From positions 1 through 64,000 of the forward strand of contig NZ_JAGPXN010000012.1 in assembly GCF_018070575.1 (NCBI RefSeq): a stretch of DNA of 64,000 bases, given 5' to 3'. Positions 1-10,300 of this stretch are shown here, piece by piece. The notes beneath the pieces were generated by a model. The model had not been told where the DNA came from. It was given only the letters and a program-made list of their open reading frames with translations, and ran no database searches. The stretch is from Micromonospora sp. C31 (GTDB lineage Bacteria; Actinomycetota; Actinomycetes; Mycobacteriales; Micromonosporaceae). The first letter of the stretch is position 1. Each line of letters begins with the position of its first letter. Made by a program: the position numbers and the translations under genes.

Positions 1-239
1 CGGGTTTGGAGTTGTTGACGCGGGCTCGGGTGTGGCGTCGTGGTGAGCGGGTGCGTCGGGCGGGGGTGTCGTCGTTCGGGTTGTCGGGGACGAATGCGCA
101 TCTGATTCTGGAGGAGGCTCCGGCCGAGGTCGGGGAGTCGGAGTCGGGTGTGGGTTCGCAGCCGGTGGGTGCGGTGCCGGTGTTGGTTTCGGGGCGTGAC
201 GCGGAGGCGTTGCGGGCCCAGGCCACCCGCTGGGCCGAC
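1..239 (+). repeat. Direct repeat copy A (KS C-terminus and KS-AT linker)
   Basis: These 239 bp are identical base for base, by eye, to 5595-5833. They cover the KS C-terminal end and the start of the KS-AT linker, and stop abruptly where the AT-linker sequences of the two modules diverge. The left limit of the copy lies outside the window. Exact identity including silent positions indicates recent gene conversion or duplication between modules. Confidence 0.95.
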
Positions 240-3200
240 CGGCTCGACCGGGAACCGCCCCTCGCGCTCACCGACGTCGCCCGGACCGCCGCGCTGCACC
301 GGACGCACTTCGACCACCGGGCCGTGGCCCTGGCCGCCACGGTCCCGGACGCGGTCACCGCGTTGCGGGCGCTGGCCGCCGGCACCGCCCACCCGGACCT
401 GGTCCGGGGCGACGTCCGCCCCCGGGGCAAGACCGTCTGGGTCTTCCCCGGCCAGGGCTCCCAGTGGGTCGGCATGGCCCACGACCTGCTCGCGCAGAGC
501 CCGGTGTTCGCCGCCGTCGTCGCCGAGTGCGACGCCGCGTTCGCCCCGCTGCTCGGCTGGTCCGTGCGGGACCTGCTGGCCGCCGGGGAGACCCCCGAGC
601 ACCCGCTCGACCGGATCGACACCGCCCAGCCGGCGTTGTTCACCATGTACGTGGCGCTCGCCGCCGTGCTGCGCGACCTCGGCCTCGAACCCGACGCCGT
701 GGTCGGTCACAGCCAGGGCGAGGTCGCCGCCGCCGTCGTTGCGGGCGCGCTCACCCTCGCCGAGGGCGCGCGGATCATCGCGGTCCGTAGCATCGCCCTG
801 CACCGTGAGGGCGGCGGTGGCGAGATGGCCGTGGTCGAACTCCCCGTCGACGAGGTCCTCACCCGGATCGCCCCCCACGGTGACCGGGTCTCCGTCGCCG
901 CGGTCAACACCGACCGCTGGACGGTGATCTCCGGCGACACCGACGCCGTCCTCGACGTCCTGCTCGACGTGGACGACGAGGACGTCCCCTGCGCCCGACT
1001 GCACGCCGCCTGCGCCTCGCACAGCGCGCACATGGACCCGCTCATGCCGGGGTTGCGCGCCGGTTTCGGGGAACTGCGCCCACGACCGACCCGGATTCCG
1101 TTCTGGTCCACGGTCACCGGGGACCGCCTCGACGGTGAGCAGCTCGACGCCGACTACTGGTGCCGCAACCTGCGGGAACCGGTCCGCCTCGACCTGGCCC
1201 AGGCGGCCCTGCTCGCCGCCGGGCACGACGTCTTCGTCGAGGTCAGCCCGCATCCCGTGCTGGTCATGCCGCTCGCCGACGGGTGCGCCGCCGCCGACGG
1301 GCTGGCCGTACCCGCCCTGCGGCGCGACGAGGGTGGCCTGGACACGCTGCGCCGTACCCTGGCGTTGCTGCACGTCCAGGGCGTCGACGTGCCCTGGGCG
1401 GCGGCACTGCCCGCCGGCCGTCCGGTCGACCTGCCCACCTACCCGTTCGGCGGCGAGCGCTACTGGACGCGGAAACAGCGGCGCGGTGGCGACGTCGGCA
1501 CCGTCGGACTGGACGCCACCGGCCACCCGTGGCTCGGCGCGACGACCGGGGTCGCCGAGGGCGACGGGGAGCTGATGCTCGGCCGGATCTCCCTCGGCGA
1601 ACAGCCGTGGCTGGCCGACCACACCGCCTTCGACACGGTGCTGGTGCCGGGGACCGGCCTGCTGGACGTGGCCCTCGCCGCCGCCGACGCGGTCGGCCTC
1701 GGCGGGGTCGGTGAGCTGACCCTCGCCGAACCGATGGTCTTCGGTGACACCGGCGTGCTCCGCCTCCAGGTCCGTGTCGAGCCGCCCGAGCCGGACGGAT
1801 CCCGCGCGGTGACCGTCCACTCACAACGCCAGGGCGGCCAGGACGGCTGGACCTGCCACGCCACCGGCGTGCTGGTGCCCGAGGTGACCGCGTCCACCAC
1901 TGCCGTCCCGGCACCGCCGTCGGAGGCCGAGCCGGTCGACCTCACCGGCTTCTACGACCGGCTGCGGGGACAGGGCATCGGCTACGGGCCCGCCTTCCAG
2001 GGGCTCACCGAGCTGCACCGGCACGGCGACACCGCGTACGGGCTGCTGCGGCTCCCCGCGACCGCACCCGCCCCGGGCTTCGGGATGCACCCCGCCCTCC
2101 TCGACGCCGCCCTGCACGCCGTGCACGCGCTGCGCGAACCCACCGCCGACACCCGGGTGCTGCTTCCCTTCGAGTGGCGGGACGTGACCCGCCTCGGGCC
2201 GGTCGGCGACACCGTCCGGGTCGTCCTCGAACACCGGGTCGGCGACGACTCGCTCCGGCTGGTCGTCGCCGACCCCGACGGGCAACCGTTGCTCACCGTC
2301 GGCGCACTGCACGTGCGGGAGGCCACCGCCGAGCGGCTGCGTGCCGCCGCCCCGGTCGAGCACCTCTACCGGATCGCCCTCGAACCGCTGCGCGGCCCGG
2401 CTGCCGGTGGTGGCGAGCCGGTCACCTGGTTGCTCGGCCCGGCGGACGGCCCCGACGCGGTGGCCGACCTCGCCGGCCTGCGGGACCGTCTCGACGGCGG
2501 TCGCCCGGCCCCGGACCGGCTCCTGATCGACGCCGTCTGCCGTCCGGCACGACCCGCCCCCGGCACGGCGACCGGCTCCGACCCGGTCGGGACGACCGTC
2601 GCCGTCCACCTGGCCCAACTACGTGACCTGCTCGGCGAGGACCGCCTCGCCGGCACCGAGCTGGTCTGGGTCACCCGGGGCGCGCAGGCCGGGAAGGACC
2701 GCGACCTGGCCGGTGCCGCCCTGTGGGGGATGCTCCGCGCCGCCCGCGCCGAGCACCCCGAGCGGTCCCTGCGCGCCGTCGACCTCGCCAGCGGCGACCC
2801 GGGTGCCGATCCGTCCGACGCGACCACGGCGCGTACCGCCGCCGGCCCCGACGACCAGACCGGTCTCGTCGCTGCCCTCGCCGACCCGACGAACGGGCTC
2901 ACCGCCGCTCTCGCCAACGGCGAGGAACCGGAGGTCGTCCTCGCCGCCGACGGGGTACCCGCCGTACCCCGGCTGGTCCGGGTCACCCCGGACGGGGCGG
3001 CCCGCCCCCTCGACCCGGACGGCACCGTCCTGGTCACCGGCGGCACCGGGCAGCTCGGCGCGGCGGTGGCCCGGCACCTGGTCACCCGGCACGGCGTACG
3101 GCACCTCGTCCTCGCCTCCCGGCGCGGCACGGCGGCCGAGGGGGCGGACGCCCTGACCGCCGAGCTGACCGCGGCCGGGGCGGAGGTACGGACGGTCGCC

Positions 3201-4346
3201 GTCGATGTCGCCGACCGGGCCGCACTCGCCGCGCTCCTGGACACCATCCCCGCCGGGCACCCGTTGACCGCCGTCGTGCACACCGCCGGCGCCCTCGACG
3301 ACGGGTTGCTCGCCGACCAGAGCGCCGACCGTCTCCGGGGGGTCTTCGCCGCCAAGGTCGACGGGGCCCGGCACCTGCACGAGCTGACCGCCGGTCACGA
3401 CCTCGCCGCCTTCGTCCTCTTCTCCTCGGCGGCCGGCGTGCTCGGCAACCCGGGGCAGAGCACGTACGCGGCGGCGAACGCTCTCCTCGACGCCCTCGCC
3501 GAGAGCCGCCGGGCTGCCGGGCTCGTCGCCACCAGCCTCTCCTGGGGGCTGTGGCAGCCGGCCGGGACCGGGCTCACCGCCGGCCTCGGCCGGGCCGACC
3601 TGGCCCGCATGCGCCGGCAGGGTGTCGCTCCGCTGACCGTGGGGCAGGGGACCGCGCTGCTGGACGCGGCCCTGGGCGCCGACCAGGCGCACCTCGTCCC
3701 GATCCGGCTCGACCTCGGCGCGCTGCGCAGGGAACTCGACCGGGGCGGGGTGGCCCCGGCGGTGCTGCGCGGACTGCTGCGGCTGACCAACCGCAGGTCG
3801 AGTCGCGCCGGCAGCGGCGGCGGCCTGCGGGAACGACTCGCCGCCCTGCCGGAGGCCGCCCGCCGGGACGCGGTGGTCGACCTGGTCCGCCGGGAGGCGG
3901 CCGTGGTGCTCGGCGCGCCCGGCCCGGAGTCGGTCCGCACCGGGCAGGTGCTGCGGGAACTCGGCCTGGACTCGCTGATGGCGGTGGAGCTGCGCCGGCG
4001 GCTCGCCGCGGAGTCGGGCCTGACCCTCCCGGCGACCCTCGCCTTCGACCATCCCACGCCGCAGGCCATCGCCGACCTTCTCCTCGCTCGGCTCGTCCCG
4101 CAGTCGGCACCGCAGCGGCAGGTCAGCCGGGCCGACCTGGACGAGCTGGTGAACCTGCTGCGGCGGGTGGACCCCGACGACCTCGCCCGGACCGGTCTGG
4201 CGGCGAACCTGCTGGACCTGCGGGCCGGACTGACCAGGGAAGGGGTGGCCGCCCCACCCGATCTGCCGGAAGACGCCGGAACCGGGGACGACGCCAGCAC
4301 CGAAGACCTGCTGAACTTCCTCGACGCGAAGCTGGGAGCCCGCTGA
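1..4346 (+). CDS. Type I modular PKS, 3' part: KS tail-AT-DH-KR-ACP
   Basis: Truncated by the left window edge; codons are in phase from base 3. What remains is the last part of a KS (SSFGLSGTNAH), then an AT (GQGSQ near 450, GHSQGE near 706-723, CASH at 1011-1022), a DH (His at 1620-1622, YGPAFQG near 1983, HPALLDAALH near 2090), a KR (GGTGQLG near 3038, LDD motif, STYAAAN near 3460) and an ACP (LGLDSL near 3963). An acidic C-terminal docking tail ends at the stop. GHSQGE argues against malonyl-CoA, but CASH is not the usual methylmalonyl YASH, so a larger or unusual extender is possible. The LDD motif predicts a B-type KR, hence with DH an alpha-substituted enoyl product. The Gly of the DH motif HxxxGxxxxP is Asp. 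The stop overlaps the next PKS start (TGATG), so the two are translationally coupled. Confidence 0.95.
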   Translation, partial: GLELLTRARVWRRGERVRRAGVSSFGLSGTNAHLILEEAPAEVGESESGVGSQPVGAVPVLVSGRDAEALRAQATRWADRLDREPPLALTDVARTAALHRTHFDHRAVALAATVPDAVTALRALAAGTAHPDLVRGDVRPRGKTVWVFPGQGSQWVGMAHDLLAQSPVFAAVVAECDAAFAPLLGWSVRDLLAAGETPEHPLDRIDTAQPALFTMYVALAAVLRDLGLEPDAVVGHSQGEVAAAVVAGALTLAEGARIIAVRSIALHREGGGGEMAVVELPVDEVLTRIAPHGDRVSVAAVNTDRWTVISGDTDAVLDVLLDVDDEDVPCARLHAACASHSAHMDPLMPGLRAGFGELRPRPTRIPFWSTVTGDRLDGEQLDADYWCRNLREPVRLDLAQAALLAAGHDVFVEVSPHPVLVMPLADGCAAADGLAVPALRRDEGGLDTLRRTLALLHVQGVDVPWAAALPAGRPVDLPTYPFGGERYWTRKQRRGGDVGTVGLDATGHPWLGATTGVAEGDGELMLGRISLGEQPWLADHTAFDTVLVPGTGLLDVALAAADAVGLGGVGELTLAEPMVFGDTGVLRLQVRVEPPEPDGSRAVTVHSQRQGGQDGWTCHATGVLVPEVTASTTAVPAPPSEAEPVDLTGFYDRLRGQGIGYGPAFQGLTELHRHGDTAYGLLRLPATAPAPGFGMHPALLDAALHAVHALREPTADTRVLLPFEWRDVTRLGPVGDTVRVVLEHRVGDDSLRLVVADPDGQPLLTVGALHVREATAERLRAAAPVEHLYRIALEPLRGPAAGGGEPVTWLLGPADGPDAVADLAGLRDRLDGGRPAPDRLLIDAVCRPARPAPGTATGSDPVGTTVAVHLAQLRDLLGEDRLAGTELVWVTRGAQAGKDRDLAGAALWGMLRAARAEHPERSLRAVDLASGDPGADPSDATTARTAAGPDDQTGLVAALADPTNGLTAALANGEEPEVVLAADGVPAVPRLVRVTPDGAARPLDPDGTVLVTGGTGQLGAAVARHLVTRHGVRHLVLASRRGTAAEGADALTAELTAAGAEVRTVAVDVADRAALAALLDTIPAGHPLTAVVHTAGALDDGLLADQSADRLRGVFAAKVDGARHLHELTAGHDLAAFVLFSSAAGVLGNPGQSTYAAANALLDALAESRRAAGLVATSLSWGLWQPAGTGLTAGLGRADLARMRRQGVAPLTVGQGTALLDAALGADQAHLVPIRLDLGALRRELDRGGVAPAVLRGLLRLTNRRSSRAGSGGGLRERLAALPEAARRDAVVDLVRREAAVVLGAPGPESVRTGQVLRELGLDSLMAVELRRRLAAESGLTLPATLAFDHPTPQAIADLLLARLVPQSAPQRQVSRADLDELVNLLRRVDPDDLARTGLAANLLDLRAGLTREGVAAPPDLPEDAGTGDDASTEDLLNFLDAKLGAR

Positions 4347-7300
4347 TGAGCACCGCCGACGTGACCCGCCTGGAGCAGTACCTCCGTCGCGCCACCACCG
4401 CGCTGGTCCGGACCGAGAAGGAACTCGAAGCCGAGCGCGGCGCGCGCACCGAGCCGATCGCGATCGTGGCGCAGGCCTGCCGGCTCCCCGGCGCGGACAC
4501 CCCCGAGGAGTACTGGTCGCTGCTCGCCGAGGGGCGGGACGCGATCAGTGGATTCCCGGCCCGCTGGGCCGGCCGGGACCTCTACGACCCGGACCCGGAG
4601 GCGGCCGGGAAGAGCTACGCCCGCGAGGGCGGCTTCATCTCCGACGTGGCGGGCTTCGACGCGGACTTCTTCGGCATCTCGCAGCGCGAGGCGTCCGGCA
4701 TGGATCCGCAGCAGCGGCTGGTGCTGGAGACCACCTGGGAGGCGCTGGAACGCGCCGGGATCCGCCCCGGCGACCTGGCCGGCACCCGGACCGGTGTCTA
4801 CCTCGGCGCGATGGCCTCCGACTACGGCCACGGCCTGCAGGACCTCGACGCCCTCGACGGCTACGTCGGCACCGGCAAGGCCGGCAGTGTCCTGTCGGGT
4901 CGGGTGTCGTACACGTTGGGTCTTCAGGGGCCGGCGGTGACGGTGGACACGGCGTGTTCGTCGTCGTTGGTGGCGGTGCATCTGGCGGTGTCGGCGTTGC
5001 GTTCGGGCGAGTGCGACGTGGCGTTGGCCGGTGGGGTGACGGTGATGAGTTCGCCGTATCTGTTCGTGGAGTTTTCGCGGTTGAAGGCGATGTCGCCGGA
5101 TGGTCGGTGTAAGAGTTTTTCGGCGTCGGCTGATGGTGCGGGGTGGTCTGAGGGTTGTGGGGTTCTGGTGTTGAAGCGGTTGTCGTCGGCGCGGGCTGAT
5201 GGTGATCGGGTGTTGGCGTTGGTGCGTGGTTCGGCGGTGAATCAGGATGGTCGGTCGCAGGGGTTGACGGCGCCGAATGGTCCGTCGCAGCGGCGGGTGG
5301 TGCGGGATGCGTTGGTGGCGGCGGGGTTGTCGGCGGGTGATGTGGATGCGGTGGAGGCGCATGGTACGGGGACGGTGTTGGGGGATCCGATTGAGGCGGG
5401 TGCGTTGGGGGAGGTGTTCGGGTCGGGTCGTTCGGTGCCGGTGTGGTTGGGGTCGGCGAAGTCGAATATTGGTCATGCGCAGGCGGCTGCGGGTGTTGCT
5501 GGTGTGATCAAGATGGTGTTGGCGTTGGGGTATGAGGTGTTGCCGCGGACGTTGCATGTGGATGAGCCGTCGCGGTTGGTGGATTGGGGTTCGTCGGGTT
5601 TGGAGTTGTTGACGCGGGCTCGGGTGTGGCGTCGTGGTGAGCGGGTGCGTCGGGCGGGGGTGTCGTCGTTCGGGTTGTCGGGGACGAATGCGCATCTGAT
5701 TCTGGAGGAGGCTCCGGCCGAGGTCGGGGAGTCGGAGTCGGGTGTGGGTTCGCAGCCGGTGGGTGCGGTGCCGGTGTTGGTTTCGGGGCGTGACGCGGAG
5801 GCGTTGCGGGCCCAGGCCACCCGCTGGGCCGACTGGCTGGAGGCACACCCCGACACCGACCTCACCGACCTGGCCCGGACCGCCGCCGTCTGCCGTACCC
5901 ACCACCGGCACCGCGCCGCGCTGGTCGTCACCGACCCGGCCGAGGCGGTCACCGCGCTGCGGGCGCTCGCCGCCGGCACCGCCCACCCGGCGGTGCTGAC
6001 CGGCACCGCCGACGACGGCGGCACCGCCGTCCTCTTCACCGGCCAGGGCAGCCAGCGGCCCGGCATGGGGCAGGGCCTGCGGGCGGCGTTCCCGGTCTTC
6101 CGGGACGCCTTCGACGCGGTCGCCGAGGCGCTCCGCCCGCACCTGGACCGCCCACTCACCGAGATCCTGGACGCCCCGGCCGGCTCCCCGGACGCCGAGC
6201 TGGTGCACCAGACCGCATACACGCAGGCCGCGCTCTTCGCCTTCGAGGTCGCCCTCTACCGCCTCTGGGAGTCCTGGGGGATCCACGCCGACATGCTCGC
6301 CGGGCACTCGATCGGTGAGTTGGCCGCCGCGCACGTCGCCGGGATCCTCGACCTGCCCGACGCGGCCCGTCTCGTGGCCGCCCGGGGCCGGCTGATGCAG
6401 GCCTGCCCGCCCGGCGGGGCGATGGTCTCGGTGGAGGCCACCGAGGACGAGGTCGCCACCGCCCTCACCGACCTGCCCGGTGTCGCCGTCGCCGGCCTGA
6501 ACGGACCCCGGCAGACCGTGGTCAGCGGCGACAACGACCCGGTCACGGCGGTCGCCGAGCACTTCGCCGCCGAGGGACGCCGGACCCGTCGTCTCACCGT
6601 GTCGCACGCCTTCCACAGCCCGCACATGGACCCGATGCTCGACGCGTACGCCGAGGTGGCCGCCGGTTGCCGGTTCGCCGCCCCGGCCATCCCGGTGATC
6701 AGCACGGTCACCGGGGAGCGGACCGGCCCGGAAACCCCCGACGGCGACGGACTCCGCTCGGCCGCGTACTGGGTGCGGCAGGCCCGCGACGCCGTCCGCT
6801 TCCTCGACGTGGTCGGCCGCGCCGAGGCCAGCGGGATCCGCCGCTACCTGGAGTGTGGTCCCGCGCCGGTGCTCGCCGCGATGGCCGCCGGCTGCCTCGC
6901 CGAGGACTCGCCGAGCCAGGTCGCCACCGGCCTGCCCGGTGTCGTCGACACCGACGAGGTCACTGCCGTGCTGGCCGGCCTCGCCCAGGTGCACGTCGCC
7001 GGCGGGGACGTCGACTGGTCCGCCCTCGCCGGCACCCGGGGCCGCCTGGTCGACCTGCCCACGTACGCCTTCCAGCGCCGCCGCTTCTGGGTGGAACCGG
7101 CCCGCGGCGGCGACCCCTCCTCGCTGGGGCTGACCACCGCCGGGCACCCCTGGCTCGGCGCGGTCACCTCGGTCGCCGACGACGGGGACCGGCACCTCTT
7201 CACCGGCACCGTCTCCACCGGCACCCACCCGTGGCTGCGCGACCACCGGGTCCATGGCGCCGTCCTGGTCCCCGGCACCGGGCTGCTCGACCTCGCCACC

Positions 7301-10300
7301 GCCGCCGCCCGGCACGTCGGCGCGGCCGGGGTGGGGGAGCTGACCCTGCTCGATCCGCTCGTCCTGCCGGACACCGGCACCACGGTCCGGGTCCAGGTCA
7401 CCGTCGGGCCGGCCGGGCCGGACGGGGCCCGGCCGTTGACCGTGCACAGCCGCGTCGACGACGGCAGCGACGCCGCGGTCTGGCGCCGTCACGCGGAGGG
7501 GAGCACCGTCGCCACCGTCGACGACGAGCCCGCAGGCTGGGACGACCTGCGTCAGTGGCCCCCCGCCGGTGCCGACCCGGTCGACCTCGACGGCCGGTAC
7601 GCCGCGTTCGCCGCCGCCGGCCTCGACTACGGCCCGGCGTTCCGGGGGCTGGTCGAGGCGTACCGGACCGCCGGTCGGGTCTACGCCCGGGTGGACCTCC
7701 CGGAGCCGCTGACCACCGACGGGTACACCGTGCACCCGGCCCTGCTCGACGCGGCCCTGCACGCGGTCGCCGCCGCCGACCCGGACGCCCCGGTCCGGCT
7801 GCCCTTCAGCTGGCACACGGTGCGCACCGCAGCCAGCGGCGCGACCCGGCTGCGGGTCCGGGCCGACGTCGACGCCGACGCCGAGCGGATCGTCCTACGG
7901 GCCACCGACGCGCACGGCACGCCGGTGCTGCACGCCACCCTCGTGCTCCGCGCCGCCGACCCCGCCCGGGTCCGGGCCGGCGGTACCGTCGAACACCTCT
8001 ACCGGCTGCGCCACGTCGAGCCCGGTCCGCTGCGCCAGCAGGCCGGCACCCGCTGGACCCTCGGGACAACCGGCGCCGCCGCCCCGGACCGGTTCGCCGA
8101 CCTCACCGCGCTCACCGGGCACCTCGACGCCGGGCACGCCGCCCCGGACCGGATCCTCGTCGACGGCGTCGCCGGCCCCACCGAGGCGCTGCCGTTGCTG
8201 CACGGGCTGCTCGGCGACGCCCGGCTGGGGCGTACCGAGCTGCTCTGGCGCACGAACGGGGCGGTCGCGGTACGCCCCGACGATCCGGCCCCGGCACCGG
8301 AGCAGGCGGCCCTGGCGGGGCTGCTGCGGGCGGCCCGCGCCGAGCACCCCGAGCGGGGGATCCGCCTGGTCGACGCCCCCGCCGGCGTCGATCCCGGCGT
8401 CGCGGTGCCCGTCGTCGACGAGCCGGAACTCGTCCTGCGCGACGGCGTGGTCCTCGTACCCCGGCTGACTCCCGCCGGGCTGGCCGACGAGCCGTTCCGG
8501 CTCGATCCGGACGGCACCGTCCTGATCACCGGTGGCACCGGCGACCTCGGGCGGACCCTCGCCGCACACCTCGTCGGCGCCCACCGGGTCCGCCGGCTGG
8601 TGCTCACCTCCCGGCGCGGCACGGTCGACGGCGCCGCCGCCGAGGACCTCGACCGGCTCCGCGCGGATGGTGCGCAGGTCGACGTGGTGGCCTGTGACGT
8701 CACCGACCGGGACGCGGTGGCCGCGGTGCTGGCCCGTCCCGACGCCCGTTGGACCGCCGTCTTCCACCTGGCGGGGGTCATCGACGACGGGCTGCTCGCG
8801 GGCCAGGACCCGGACCGGATCGCCCGGGTGATGGCCCCGAAGCTGACCGGTGCCCGCCACCTCGACGAGGCGACCCGGTCGCTGCCGCTCGCCGCGTTCG
8901 TGCTCTTCTCCTCCGTCTCCGGTCTGCTCGGCGGCGCCGGTCAGGCCGGGTACGCGGCCGGGAACGCCGCCCTCGACGCGCTCGCCACCGCCCGGCGGGC
9001 CGCCGGTCTGCCGGCGACCGCCCTGGTCTGGGGGATGTGGCAGCAGGACGGCGGGATGACCGCCGGTCTCGGCGCGCGGGAACGGGCCGAGCTGCGTGCC
9101 GGTGGCGTCGCGCCGCTCACCACCGCCCAGGCCCTCGGGGCGTTCGACGCGGCCCTGGCCCACCCCGACCCGGTCCTGGTGCCGGTCCGTTTCGACCTCA
9201 CCGCGTTGCGCCGCCCCGACGCGACCGTGCCGGCGCTGCTGCGTGCCCTGGTGCGGACCCGGGCCACCACCGTCGCCGGCGCCGCCGGGGGTGGCGGTCT
9301 GCGCGACCGGTTGGCGGCGCTGCCGCGCGACGCCCGCCTCGCCGAGCTGGTCGACCTGGTCAGCCGGGAGGCCAGCGCGGTGCTCGGCGGCACGTCGGTT
9401 GCCGCCGACCAGGTCTTCGCCGACGCCGGTCTCGACTCGGTGATGGCGATGCAGCTGCGCCGCCGGCTCGTCGACACCGTCGGCGTGCCGCTGCCGGCCA
9501 CCATCGCCTTCGACCATCCCAGCGCGGAGGCGGTGGCCGCGCTGCTGCTCGACCGGCTCGACCTCGGCGGGTCCGGTGTGGTCGCGACGTCGGCTGCCAC
9601 GGCGGTCCCCGCCGACGCGCCGATCGCCGTGGTCGCCATGGCCTGCCGGCTCCCCGGCGGCGTCGTCGATCCGGAGGGCTTCTGGGATCTCCTCGCCGCA
9701 GGCCGGGACGCGGTCGGCCCGTTCCCGGAACGCTGGGCCGGCTTGGATCTCTACGACCCGGACCCGGCGGCGGTGGGGCGCAGCACCGTCCGTGAGGGCG
9801 GTTTCCTCGACGACGTGGCCGGCTTCGACCACGACTTCTTCGGGGTCTCCCCGCGCGAGGCGGTCGCCATGGACCCGCAGCAGCGGCTGGTGCTGGAGGC
9901 CGCCTGGGAGGCCCTGGAACGGGCCCGGGTCCGCCCCGGCGACCTGTACGGCAGCCGTACCGGCGTCTACCTCGGCACGATGGGCTCCGACTATGGCAGC
10001 CAGGCCGGGCACAGCCTCGCCGACCTGGACGGCTACTACGGCACCGGGAACGCGGCCAGCGTCCTGTCCGGGCGGGTCGCGTACACGCTCGGGTTGCAGG
10101 GGCCGGCGGTGAGCGTCGACACCGCCTGCTCCTCGTCGCTTGTCGCGCTCCACCTCGCCGCTTCCGCGCTGCGCGCCGGGGAGTGCGAGCTGGCGCTCGC
10201 CGGCGGGGTCACCGTGATGAGCACCCCCACCCCGTTCGTGGAGTTCAGCCGGCTCAAGGGGCTGTCGTCGGACGGGCGCTGCCACAGTTTCTCCGCCGAC

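Noticed and set aside
2723..4345. 5' extension of the two-module PKS frame to 2723
   Set aside because: The extension is an Arg/Pro-rich translation of the previous PKS in another frame. The ATG at 4346 overlapping the stop, followed by a docking helix, is the true start.
4895..5833. Transposon or phage insertion as cause of the odd codon block
   Set aside because: The reading frame and KS motifs continue unbroken and there are no terminal repeats. Recombination of a KS segment explains it better.
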